Positions 26,468-34,841 of a DNA stretch of 64,000 nt are shown one piece after another. A program made the translations under genes and the position numbers. Below the pieces are notes generated by a model. It had not been told where the DNA came from and did no database searches. It saw only the letters and a list, made by a program, of their open reading frames with translations. Every line of letters begins with the position of its first letter. The first letter of the stretch is position 1. Source of the stretch: Lysinibacillus fusiformis (GTDB lineage: Bacteria; Bacillota; Bacilli; Bacillales_A; Planococcaceae); NCBI GenBank assembly GCA_030027265.1, contig JASENG010000009.1:62001-126000 (forward strand). Reading direction: 5' to 3'.

Positions 26468-26483
26468 GTGATTTCGGTTTTTT
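26455..26483 (+). terminator. Terminator overlapping the cypC stop codon
   Basis: CCGAAGTCAC (26455-26464) pairs with GTGATTTCGG (26468-26477) with one mismatch, then TTTTTT. Confidence 0.88.
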
Positions 26484-26628
26484 GCACTTTTATCAGATTG
26501 GAACCCAAGATGAAATTTTTCCCACCTTAAAACAATATTCCATCAAGAAATGTCAAATTTTGAAGGGATTTTCTTCCTATCTATCGAACAATTAAAAGTA
26601 GAAGAAAACCTATTAGGAGATGACATTT

Positions 26629-27099
26629 TTGCATCAAAATAAGGAAGAAATCTTAATGCATTTGGAGAATTCTGTCGAGTGGGTAAAAAATTTAGATGAT
26701 TTAACAGAAGAACAATGGCAGACACCTATTGCGAAGGGGAAGTGGACAATCGCTGAGGTCATTGGCCATTTTCCTGCGTGGGATCAATTTATAATTGAAG
26801 AACGCCTTCCTTATTTATTTCGGAAGAAACCCCTTCCCAAAGGTCCTGACGTTGATGAATTAAATCACCAATCATCTCTAGAAAGTAAAGCGAAGTCGAA
26901 AGAACAAATCATTTCAAAGTTTGTCTCTACCAGAAGAAGCTTGATCATTGCGATCAACAATCTTGATGATGTGCTATGGGAAAAGCAACTTGGCATTGGT
27001 CAAACAACTTTAACTTTAACCGACTACTTAAAGGGATCAATTGAGCATGATGAACATCATTTTAAACAAATTCAAAACGTTTTAGATCGGTACATATAA
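26629..27099 (+). CDS. DinB-fold protein
   Basis: A 156-residue four-helix DinB-like protein. The WTIAEVIGHFPAWDQF segment and the C-terminal HDEHHFKQIQ are typical metal-ligand regions. TTG 26629 is chosen because AGGAG lies 9 nt upstream; the ATG at 26620 abuts that site. DinB-superfamily proteins in Bacillales include bacillithiol- and mycothiol-dependent transferases, but its own substrate is unknown. The yfiT paralogue starts 42 nt downstream. Confidence 0.85.
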   Translation: MHQNKEEILMHLENSVEWVKNLDDLTEEQWQTPIAKGKWTIAEVIGHFPAWDQFIIEERLPYLFRKKPLPKGPDVDELNHQSSLESKAKSKEQIISKFVSTRRSLIIAINNLDDVLWEKQLGIGQTTLTLTDYLKGSIEHDEHHFKQIQNVLDRYI

Positions 27100-27141
27100 A
27101 TCTGCTAAAAGAATGTAATTGTTAAAATGAGGTGAAGATAA

Positions 27142-27660
27142 GTGGAAGAAAGATATCCAATAGGAAAATTTGAAAAACCAGTCATCATCACAGATGCATT
27201 AGTAACTGAGTGGATCCAAAATATGGCTGCATATCCTTCTAAATTAAGCAAAATCGTTGAAGCCTTAACTGAGGAAGATCAGCAGCTTACTTATCGAGAG
27301 GGTGCATGGACCATTAAACAGCTTGTACATCATATCGCTGATGCACAAGTGAATGTCTATACGCGCATTAAATTAGCATTAACAGAGGAAAAACCTTCAA
27401 TTAAACCATTTGAAGAAAATGGTTGGGCAAATCTAGTAGACTCCCAATTACCAATTCAATCATCATTGTACATAATTGAAGGCATCCATGCGCGGTTAGC
27501 CTATTTAATAGAACAGCAGACTTTCGAGGAATTGGAAAGAAGCTTTAAACATCCTGATACGGGCCTGCAAACTGTTTTATCAACACTGGCATTTAGTGTT
27601 TGGCATGTAAATCACCATCTTGCACATATACAAAATGCTTTAGCAACCAGAACTGCATAA
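27142..27660 (+). CDS. yfiT: YfiT-family (DinB fold) bacillithiol transferase, copy 2
   Basis: A 172-residue protein clearly paralogous to 5234-5743. Both share the (M)xERYPIG start, YREG.WTI.QLVHHIAD, the TIKP/SIKP stretch, and the C-terminal WH.NHHLAHI metal site. GTG 27142 follows GAGGTGA. Here it neighbours a DinB protein and two VOC proteins instead of an MFS exporter. Both copies keep all the visible histidines, so both should be active; they may differ in electrophile preference. Confidence 0.9.
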   Translation: MEERYPIGKFEKPVIITDALVTEWIQNMAAYPSKLSKIVEALTEEDQQLTYREGAWTIKQLVHHIADAQVNVYTRIKLALTEEKPSIKPFEENGWANLVDSQLPIQSSLYIIEGIHARLAYLIEQQTFEELERSFKHPDTGLQTVLSTLAFSVWHVNHHLAHIQNALATRTA

Positions 27661-27667
27661 GAATACG

Positions 27668-27713
27668 ACCAAATTTTGAAAAACTTAAGACTATCGAAAT
27701 TTGGTTTATTTTT
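27668..27713 (+). terminator. Terminator between yfiT copy 2 and the VOC pair
   Basis: ACCAAATTT (27668-27676) and AAATTTGGT (27697-27705) are complementary and followed by TTATTTTT. Confidence 0.75.
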
Positions 27714-27724
27714 GGGGGGAAGAA

Positions 27725-28159
27725 ATGAACTCGAAGCTAGTAAGGGTAGGTACGATCTACATACCTGTTAAAGCAGCTGATGAAGCTGCAAAGTGGTATG
27801 AGGAAAAATTAGGCGCGGATATTTCTTACATCGATCATTCAAAAGCCATTCTAAACTTTGCGGATCAAAGTTTTTTTCTAGTACAATCATTACCTAATGA
27901 AAGTGCTAATTTTCTGGATAGCAATGGGGAGGAACGGTTTTCTGTAACATTTGAAGTGGATGGATTAGAAGCGCTCCATCAGCTTCACAACGATTTTAGA
28001 AGAAAAAATGTCCAAGTAGGATTAATAGAGGATCGTGGACATACGGGTAGAAACTTCATCTTTCAGGATTTGGATGGCAATAAATTTGATGTTTGGAGCG
28101 AATTAAGCCCGAAGTATAAGGCAAGGCTTATTTCTGAATCGATAGGAGGAGAAAAATGA
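27725..28159 (+). CDS. VOC/glyoxalase-fold protein
   Basis: A 144-residue vicinal-oxygen-chelate protein with the pattern IYIPVKAADEAAKWYEEKLG at the start and GRNFIFQDLDGNKFDVW at the end, which holds the usual C-terminal metal ligand. ATG 27725 directly follows GGGGGGAAGAA. The next VOC gene overlaps by 4 nt. Possible roles include glyoxalase, dioxygenase or drug binding; nothing here decides. Confidence 0.85.
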   Translation: MNSKLVRVGTIYIPVKAADEAAKWYEEKLGADISYIDHSKAILNFADQSFFLVQSLPNESANFLDSNGEERFSVTFEVDGLEALHQLHNDFRRKNVQVGLIEDRGHTGRNFIFQDLDGNKFDVWSELSPKYKARLISESIGGEK

Positions 28160-28599
28160 ATCGTTTAAATTTACTTACTTTAGGTGTAAGAGATATGCAG
28201 GAATCCCTTCAATTTTACCGGGATGGGCTTGGGTTTGAAGTAGTGGTGTATGGCGAGGAATCTAATCCGGATGTGATTTTCTTTAATAATAATGGAACAA
28301 AGATTTCATTATTCCCGATTGATCGCTTAGCAAAGGATATAAATGAGCAGCAGCCGCCGGAAATTGGATCAGGGTTTGGCGGGATTACATTAGCATATAA
28401 TGGAAAGTCCAAGGATGAAGTAGATGAAGTATTCTCACTGGCCAAAAAGGCGGGGGCTAAAATCGTGAAACAACCTGAAACAGTCTTTTGGGGTGGATAT
28501 AGCGGATACTTCCAGGATCCAAATGGCTACTACTGGGAGGTAGCTTACGGTGAGATGTGGGCATTTGATGAGAATGACATGCTGATCATCCATAAATAA
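28156..28599 (+). CDS. VOC/glyoxalase-fold protein
   Basis: A 147-residue VOC protein. It starts LNLLTLGVRDMQESLQFYRD and ends GYSGYFQDPNGYYWEVAYGE, where the last Glu is the usual metal ligand. It is translationally coupled (ATGA overlap) to the preceding VOC gene, and the two may act as a heterodimer, although each is a full two-motif domain. The vmlR promoter begins 9 bp after its stop codon. Confidence 0.87.
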   Translation: MNRLNLLTLGVRDMQESLQFYRDGLGFEVVVYGEESNPDVIFFNNNGTKISLFPIDRLAKDINEQQPPEIGSGFGGITLAYNGKSKDEVDEVFSLAKKAGAKIVKQPETVFWGGYSGYFQDPNGYYWEVAYGEMWAFDENDMLIIHK

Positions 28600-28607
28600 T
28601 CTCATCA

Positions 28608-28636
28608 TTTTCATCTAGCATCAGTTATGGTATAAT
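28608..28636 (+). promoter_or_regulatory. Sigma-A promoter of the ABC-F gene leader
   Basis: TTTTCA (28608-28613), 17-bp spacer, TATAAT (28631-28636). Transcription would start near 28643, about 340 nt before the vmlR start codon. Confidence 0.65.
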
Positions 28637-28642
28637 TCGTGT

Positions 28643-28984
28643 CAATATAAAGAGAAGGGAAGATGGGTGGCCGATGATTAAATAATCTTATTTTTATTTT
28701 TGAAATGCAAAAATTCAAGAATTATAAAATAGGATTAGTCTGCCCATTTTTCCATAAATGTTCAACTGCTATGCCATGAATAGCTTATTTGGTAGTGATT
28801 AAATGCTTAGCTTATCGTTAAGTTTTGTAACATTGCCTAAGTTGCGCATATGTTGATAGGAAAGTTCACACATTGCTTTCTATCCAAAAATGAGACTAAT
28901 CCTTCCAAGAATTTTTTGGGAGGATTTTTTATTTTAATTTTTACGTACAATCATCCTCCCCATATAGAAGGGATGCGAATATTT
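28643..28984 (+). promoter_or_regulatory. Long 5' leader with predicted attenuator ahead of vmlR
   Basis: The leader begins with GAGAAGGGAAG and tiny frames (ATGGGTGGCCGATGA at 28663; ATGATTAAATAA at 28674). Its 5' part (ATGGGT.., AATCTTATTTT) can pair with AAAATAGGATT and GCCCAT near 28727-28748, followed by TTTTT, giving one terminator-like fold. A second, stronger terminator sits at 28898-28935. B. subtilis vmlR is known to be attenuation-controlled, and this layout fits it. Confidence 0.6.
28898..28935 (+). terminator. Leader terminator (attenuator) upstream of vmlR
   Basis: AATCCTTCC (28898-28906) pairs with GGGAGGATT (28918-28926) with one G-U pair, followed by TTTTATTTTAATTTTT. It ends about 50 nt before the start codon. 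Confidence 0.8.
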
Positions 28985-30628
28985 ATGCAAGAGCTATTAA
29001 AATTACAAAATATCAAATATGAAGTTATCGATAACACTATTTTTGAAAATGTGAACGGAACAGTACACAGCGGAGATGTCATTGGAATAATTGGCAAGAA
29101 TGGGGCGGGAAAATCTTCCTTGCTGAGAATCATTTCAGGTGATCTACCGTTATCTCATGGAAGGTTAAAATGGCTGCAAAAGCATGTGACGATTGAAATG
29201 GTTGAACAGGAAACAGAAGATTTTTCTGCTGAATTGCACGAATCAGAAGAAGCGGAAATTTTAGCAAAGTGGAAGGTGCCTTCAAATCGGTATAGGGAAC
29301 TAAGCGGTGGAGAACGGCTAAAGGCGAGGCTGGCAAGGGGGTTCTCCCGTGATGCGCAGCTTCTGCTATTGGATGAACCGACTAACCATCTCGATGAACA
29401 ATCAACAAATGTCTTGATCGACTTTATAAAAAAATATAAAGGGGCAATTATCCTCGTATCGCATGATCGCTACTTTTTAGATAAAGTAGCTACGAAAATT
29501 TGGTCACTTGAGGAAAGACAACTAATTGAGCATAAAGGAAACTATACGAGCTACATGAAAGCCCGAGAACAAAGGAGGCTAACACAGCAACGTGAGTATG
29601 AAAAACAGCAGCAAATGATTCAAACAATAGAAGGCCAATTAAATGAATTGACTTCCTGGTCGCAAAAAGCGCATAGCGCATCTACAAAACAAGAAGGATT
29701 TAAAGAATATCACCGAGTAAAAGCAAAGCGTACAGATGCTCAAGTAAAATCCAAAAGAAAACGCCTTGAAAAAGAATTAGAGCATTCTAAAGTAGAACAA
29801 GTGAAGCCTGAATATGAGGTGAAATTTACTTTAAAGGCCAATGAGAAACGTGGGAAACGCTTTTTAGAGGTGAAAAACCTACAAAAATCATTAAATAATC
29901 GATCTTTATTTAAAGATGTAAACTTTACAATCCAACACGGTGAAAAGGTAGCGTTAGTTGGACCAAATGGAAGTGGGAAAACGACACTATTAAAGATTCT
30001 AATGGGAGAGGTGGAAGCAGATGGCGGTGAAGTATGGATATCTCCTTCAGCTGATATTGGCTATTTAACCCAAGAAGTATTTGACTTACCTATATCTAAA
30101 ACCCCGGAAGAGTTATTTTATCGAGAAACCTTTGAAGAAAGAGGGAAAGTACAAACTCTTATGAAGCATTTAGGCTTCGAAATGGCTGCCTGGAAGGAAC
30201 CTATTCAAAATATGAGTATGGGAGAACGAGTGAAATGTAAGCTCATGGTTTATATTTTAGAAGAAAAAGATGTCCTTCTTTTGGATGAACCAACGAATCA
30301 CTTAGATCTTCCTTCCCGTGAACAATTGGAGGAGACTCTCTCAACATATAATGGCACATTGCTGATTGTGTCCCATGACCGCTACTTCCTTGAAAAAACA
30401 ACGAATAGTACTATAGGGATTGAAAAAGGACGCATCATTAAACAATTGAAAGAAATGCCTGCCAAAATAGATATACAAAAAGAACAGCTATTAAAGCTCG
30501 AAACAGAAAGACAGGAGGTGCTGGGGAAGCTTAGCTTTTTGACTGTAAAGGACTCGCAGTATCCAGAATTGGATGCCAAATTTAATGAATTAACCAAGCA
30601 AATAAACCAATTAAAGAAGAAATTATAA
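28985..30628 (+). CDS. vmlR: VmlR-type ABC-F ribosome-protection ATPase
   Basis: A 547-residue protein, the same length as B. subtilis VmlR. It has two ABC domains and no membrane segment: Walker A GKNGAGKS (37-44), LSGGE (106-110), Walker B LLLDEP, then a second GPNGSGKT and MSMGE. The interdomain arm keeps KQEGFKEYHRVKAKRTDAQ, the region whose tip Phe reaches the peptidyl-transferase centre in VmlR. It should displace lincosamides, streptogramin A and pleuromutilins from the ribosome. ATG 28985 is chosen as the first codon of the conserved start; GAAGGG is 12 nt upstream. Confidence 0.93.
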   Translation: MQELLKLQNIKYEVIDNTIFENVNGTVHSGDVIGIIGKNGAGKSSLLRIISGDLPLSHGRLKWLQKHVTIEMVEQETEDFSAELHESEEAEILAKWKVPSNRYRELSGGERLKARLARGFSRDAQLLLLDEPTNHLDEQSTNVLIDFIKKYKGAIILVSHDRYFLDKVATKIWSLEERQLIEHKGNYTSYMKAREQRRLTQQREYEKQQQMIQTIEGQLNELTSWSQKAHSASTKQEGFKEYHRVKAKRTDAQVKSKRKRLEKELEHSKVEQVKPEYEVKFTLKANEKRGKRFLEVKNLQKSLNNRSLFKDVNFTIQHGEKVALVGPNGSGKTTLLKILMGEVEADGGEVWISPSADIGYLTQEVFDLPISKTPEELFYRETFEERGKVQTLMKHLGFEMAAWKEPIQNMSMGERVKCKLMVYILEEKDVLLLDEPTNHLDLPSREQLEETLSTYNGTLLIVSHDRYFLEKTTNSTIGIEKGRIIKQLKEMPAKIDIQKEQLLKLETERQEVLGKLSFLTVKDSQYPELDAKFNELTKQINQLKKKL

Positions 30629-30632
30629 TAAT

Positions 30633-30675
30633 AAGCCCTACAGGAATATATATCGATTCCTTTAGGGCTTTTATA
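30633..30675 (+). terminator. Terminator of vmlR
   Basis: AAGCCCTACAGGAAT (30633-30647) pairs with ATTCCTTTAGGGCTT (30656-30670) with one mismatch, then TTATA. Confidence 0.88.
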
Positions 30676-30688
30676 AATGAAAAAATAT

Positions 30689-30717
30689 GTATGGCAATTC
30701 TTGCGCATCACATACTA
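30689..30717 (+). promoter_or_regulatory. Sigma-G-like promoter of the ger operon
   Basis: GTATG (30689-30693), 17-bp spacer, CATACTA (30711-30717), 41 bp before the gerA start. It fits forespore expression known for germinant receptors. Confidence 0.7.
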
Positions 30718-30757
30718 ACTTTACCATTGTCTAAAATGTTGGAAAGAAGGTGATTCG

Positions 30758-32368
30758 ATGTCACCGTTCTTTAAGAAAAGAACGAAGAGCACACAACCAA
30801 AAGTAACAATTCCGGATAGCGAAATCATGAAAGATAAAGAAGAAAAGAAAGTTTCTTTAAATATAGAAGAAAACATTGATGAATTTGATCGGATTTTTAA
30901 AAATGATATTGATTTTCTTGTGCGGCGCTTTTCACTTTTTGGTTCACGACCAGCGGCACTTCTATGTCTGAAAACATTAGTCGGAAAAGAAGAAGTTGAA
31001 AGAGATTTAGTGAAGCCGCTGCAAGAAAGCGTCTACCCAATTGATCAATCATTGAACGAAGTAGATTATATTTTGAACAATGTTCTCTATTATTCAGATG
31101 TGATAACAGTAAAAAATATTGCAGACCTCTTACAGGCACTCACTTTAGGCAAAGCCATCATATTCATAGAGGGAATTGAAAAGGCTCTGGTATTGGATGC
31201 GAAGAAACCTGAAAAACGTGCAATTGAACAGCCTGAAACAGAGCGGGTTGTTCGCGGTGCGAGAGATGGATTCATTGAACAAATCGGTACAAATGTAGCG
31301 CTGCTTAGATATCGGCTGCCTGTTCCAGAATTTCGAATTGAATCCACGGAAGTGGGGACGAGAACAAGGACAAAAGTGGCTGTTTGCTATATGGAGGATA
31401 TTGTAAACGAGACCCTGCTGGAAGAAGTAAAGAAACGTATTGATGCCATTAATATGGACGGTATTTTAGATGCAGGCTATATAGAACAGTATATACAGGA
31501 AAATCCCTGGTCGCCATTCCCTCAAATTTTAAACACTGAGCGGCCGGATAAAGTTATAGGAAATGTATTAGAGGGAAGAGTAGCCATTTTAGTAGAGGGC
31601 AGTCCGTTTGCATTAATAGCACCTGCAACATTCAATCAATTTTATCAAACAAGTGAGGACTATAATGATCGTTGGATAATCTCCTCAATTATTAGAGTCA
31701 TCAGGATAATTGCGCTTGTTTTTTCATTATTATTTTCATCTTTTTATGTAACGGTTCTATCCTTCCATCCTGAATTAATCCCGGCAAAATTTGTTGTGGC
31801 GGCATCCAGTGGAAGACAAGGGGTGCCATTTCCAGTCTTTATCGAAGTTTTAATAATGGAGGTAGCGATGGAAATTTTGAGAGAAGCGACCGTCAGAATG
31901 CCGCAGCAAGTCGGTGGCGCTCTATCTATTGTCGGTGTGTTGGTTGTGGGGCAAGCGGCCGTACAAGCAGGTTTTGTAAGTCCAATCACGGTAGTAATCA
32001 TTGCGATGTCCACAATAGGATCTTTTGCAACCCCTTCTTACAATGCGGCAACGGCATTCCGAATGCTGCGTTTTGCACTCATTATTTTAGCAGGAACTTT
32101 GGGATTACTGGGGTTGGCGGTAGGAATTATTGTCGTTCTTAACCATATGATTGGGCTGCGTTCTTTTGGAGTGCCTTATATGTCTCCATTTTCTCCGGGT
32201 AATGCACAAGCCTTAAGAGATTCTGTGATTCGTTCGCCTTTTGATTGGTTGAGAAAACGGCCACCAAGCATTAATCCAAAAGATAAGAAGAGAGTAGGAA
32301 ATCGGGTCAAGGATAAAACAGCCTATAATTTCCTGGATGAGGATGGAGGAGAACGTGATGAGACATAG
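30758..32368 (+). CDS. Germinant receptor A subunit (GerA family)
   Basis: A 536-residue GerAA/GerKA-type subunit: a soluble N-terminal region (1-290) with ILYYSDVITVKNIADLL and PETERVVRGARDGFIE, then several membrane helices (about 300-480), then a polar tail. GARDGF and the PFPQ region are family landmarks. It sits in the spore inner membrane and, with B and C, detects nutrient germinants. AGAAGGTGATT precedes ATG 30758. Which germinant it senses cannot be read from sequence. Confidence 0.93.
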   Translation: MSPFFKKRTKSTQPKVTIPDSEIMKDKEEKKVSLNIEENIDEFDRIFKNDIDFLVRRFSLFGSRPAALLCLKTLVGKEEVERDLVKPLQESVYPIDQSLNEVDYILNNVLYYSDVITVKNIADLLQALTLGKAIIFIEGIEKALVLDAKKPEKRAIEQPETERVVRGARDGFIEQIGTNVALLRYRLPVPEFRIESTEVGTRTRTKVAVCYMEDIVNETLLEEVKKRIDAINMDGILDAGYIEQYIQENPWSPFPQILNTERPDKVIGNVLEGRVAILVEGSPFALIAPATFNQFYQTSEDYNDRWIISSIIRVIRIIALVFSLLFSSFYVTVLSFHPELIPAKFVVAASSGRQGVPFPVFIEVLIMEVAMEILREATVRMPQQVGGALSIVGVLVVGQAAVQAGFVSPITVVIIAMSTIGSFATPSYNAATAFRMLRFALIILAGTLGLLGLAVGIIVVLNHMIGLRSFGVPYMSPFSPGNAQALRDSVIRSPFDWLRKRPPSINPKDKKRVGNRVKDKTAYNFLDEDGGERDET

Positions 32369-33458
32369 TGATTCTATTTCCTCGATTCAATTAGCAGCAA
32401 TCCTTATTAGTACAATGCTTGGCGTATCCTTATTAATAATTCCTAAAATGGTTGCTGATTTTGTGGGAGTTGCTGCTCCGCTCGCGACAGTAACGGGTAT
32501 CGGCATTTCGTTTGTGGGGATGCTGGCATTTGCGCTATTAGGTAAAAGATTCCCGGAAAAAACGTTAATTGGCTACAATCAAACAATTTTAGGCAAGACT
32601 TTCGGTAATATCTTCAATATGCTTTTTATGGTCATTACGCTAGTTTTATTTGGTTTGGAGGCAAGACAATTTGCTGAGGTGCTGGCAGGTGCACTGCTTC
32701 CCAATACCCCTATTCATGTTTCCATATTTTTAATGATTGTTATTTGTGCAACTCTAAATTTTAGCAATGTCTCCACTTTTGCTTATATTCATTTTTTTTA
32801 TCTACCATTTCTGATTATCCCATTATTTATCGTAATAGGACCATCATTTGCGGATGCAGAAATGTACCACTTATTCCCGATTACGGGCCATGATGTATCA
32901 GGGAAAGAGTTTTTTGATGGAGCAAAGATAGTGTGTCAGGGGTTTTCGAATTATATCATTATTTCAATGATCATTCCTTATATGAAAAACGCTAAAAGTA
33001 TTGTGAAAAGTAGTATTTGGGGATTCTTGATTGCTAGTATCTTTATTTTTAGTACGGTAACCATCTGCTTGGCTGTATTTGGCGAAAAAAAAATACTCGA
33101 TATGTATTGGCCAACATTGGTTCTAGCACGAATGGTACATGTACCCAGTGAAGTGCTCTCAAGAGTGGATGCAATATTTCTGATTGCTTGGGTATTTGCA
33201 GTTTTTACCACCGTGCTTTCATATTATTTTATCTTTGTTCGCGGAACAGCTGAAATATTTAAGACTAAAAAGTTCCATCTTATCTCATATATAGGAACAC
33301 CAGTTGCAATGATTATCGCACTTATACCCCAAGATACGTATGATTTGTACCGCTATATTAAAAATGCTGCTTTTCTTGAGTTATTTCTAGTAGTGGTCTA
33401 TCCGATATTATTGCTTCTGGTGGCCAAAATCAGGCGTAAAAAGGGGAATGCAACATGA
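32358..33458 (+). CDS. Germinant receptor B subunit (spore germination permease-like)
   Basis: A 366-residue polytopic protein of the GerAB family, related to APC-type amino-acid transporters, with about ten helices. This subunit is generally thought to bind the germinant. ATG 32358 is chosen with GGAGGAG just upstream; it overlaps the A-subunit gene by 11 nt and the C-subunit gene by 4 nt, giving a coupled tricistronic unit. Confidence 0.92.
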   Translation: MRHSDSISSIQLAAILISTMLGVSLLIIPKMVADFVGVAAPLATVTGIGISFVGMLAFALLGKRFPEKTLIGYNQTILGKTFGNIFNMLFMVITLVLFGLEARQFAEVLAGALLPNTPIHVSIFLMIVICATLNFSNVSTFAYIHFFYLPFLIIPLFIVIGPSFADAEMYHLFPITGHDVSGKEFFDGAKIVCQGFSNYIIISMIIPYMKNAKSIVKSSIWGFLIASIFIFSTVTICLAVFGEKKILDMYWPTLVLARMVHVPSEVLSRVDAIFLIAWVFAVFTTVLSYYFIFVRGTAEIFKTKKFHLISYIGTPVAMIIALIPQDTYDLYRYIKNAAFLELFLVVVYPILLLLVAKIRRKKGNAT

Positions 33459-34660
33459 AGAAATTGCTTCTATTTTTCCTTTTAACTATGTCTTTACTAC
33501 TTTTAACGGCATGCTGGGATCGTTATGAACTAGAGGAACGTGCAAATATTCTAGGTATCGCAGTAGATTATGCCGATGAATCAACCGAGGATTTTACCAT
33601 ACCGGATATCTCTCATCAAAAAGATAAGTTTCCAGGTAATGATAAGAAATTATATAAAGTAACTGCCCAATTAGCTGTACCCGGGAAAATTAAATTAGGT
33701 CCGGAAGGCGATAGTAGCGGAGGATCTGAAGATACGTCTTGGGTGTTGGAAACAGTAGGTTATACAATGAAAGATGCGTTAGTAAACTTGCAGCAGCAAT
33801 TGGCAGAAAGGGTCTATTTAGGACATCTTCAAATTGTCATTGTAAATAGTGAAATTGCAAAGGATGGATTAGAAGATATTAATGATTTCTTAAGGCGGGA
33901 TTACGAAGTAAGAAGGACGGCATGGATGGCCATTACTGAACAAAAGGCATCAAAGGTACTCCAGACTTCCCCTCCTATCCAAACGGTTCCGTCATTATAT
34001 TTAAGCCAAACATTAGATAATGCCATGCGTTTTGGAAAGCTTCCGAAAGGATATTTGGGTAAATTTTGGGTGGATTTAGATGATGTGGGGATAGATGGTA
34101 ATCTCCCATTAGTGAAAGTGATAGAAAATGATCGAATCTTGATTACTGGCGCTGCCTTTTTTATAAACGATAGCATGGTAGGCAAAATGTCTCCAATTGA
34201 AATGGGGGGATATCTGGCGATGAGAGAAAGGAACCCAGGTGGATATACTGTTGCTGTTGGCACTGATGATGGTGGGGTTTATCTTGTAGAATCATTACGA
34301 AGAAATTCCAGAATCAACATCACTATAGAAAATGGAAAACCTACTGCGATGATTAACGTAGAAATCGAAGCGCAGATAGAAGAAGAAACAAAAGCGAACG
34401 ATTTAGGTTTGAAAAAGCTGGAAGAAGTTGAAAAGAAAGTGAATGATTTAGCGAACACAGTGTTTAATGAAGATCTAGAAAAATGGCAAGAGAAGGAAGC
34501 TGATTTACTTGGTATAGGTGCAAGAGTCAGGGCATTCCATTCGAAATATTGGCATCAAGAAGTTAAAACGGAAGAGCGTTGGAGAGAGATTTATAAAGAA
34601 ATGGACATACAAGCCAAAGTGGACTTTAAAATTGAACGTACAGGAATGGATTGGAGATAG
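33455..34660 (+). CDS. Germinant receptor C subunit (GerAC lipoprotein)
   Basis: A 401-residue lipoprotein with signal peptide and lipobox LLTAC followed by WDRYELEERANILGIAVD, a near-universal GerAC start. The rest is the three-domain GerC fold, with AERVYLGHLQIVIVN and GRLP-like segments. It is lipidated at the spore inner membrane. The operon ends at the hairpin 34678-34717. Confidence 0.93.
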   Translation: MKKLLLFFLLTMSLLLLTACWDRYELEERANILGIAVDYADESTEDFTIPDISHQKDKFPGNDKKLYKVTAQLAVPGKIKLGPEGDSSGGSEDTSWVLETVGYTMKDALVNLQQQLAERVYLGHLQIVIVNSEIAKDGLEDINDFLRRDYEVRRTAWMAITEQKASKVLQTSPPIQTVPSLYLSQTLDNAMRFGKLPKGYLGKFWVDLDDVGIDGNLPLVKVIENDRILITGAAFFINDSMVGKMSPIEMGGYLAMRERNPGGYTVAVGTDDGGVYLVESLRRNSRINITIENGKPTAMINVEIEAQIEEETKANDLGLKKLEEVEKKVNDLANTVFNEDLEKWQEKEADLLGIGARVRAFHSKYWHQEVKTEERWREIYKEMDIQAKVDFKIERTGMDWR

Positions 34661-34677
34661 TGCTGCATAATGATGGT

Positions 34678-34717
34678 GTCTCAAAAGTTTGTTGAATAAA
34701 CTTTTGAGACTTTTTTG
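34678..34717 (+). terminator. Terminator of the ger operon
   Basis: GTCTCAAAAGTTT (34678-34690) is perfectly complementary to AAACTTTTGAGAC (34698-34710), then TTTTTT. Confidence 0.95.
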
Positions 34718-34841
34718 TGTCCGAATTTAAGCTATAAATCTTCTTTTGCCGAGGTTTACAAACGGTTAATAAAGAATTCATAGTACGTTAATACAAATGG
34801 CATATGATAAGAAATAATCCCTTCAAAAATAAGGAGTTACT

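Noticed and set aside
28890-28937. 15-codon frame overlapping the vmlR leader terminator as leader peptide
   Set aside because: The preceding bases (CTATCCAAAA) give no ribosome-binding site, so translation is unlikely.
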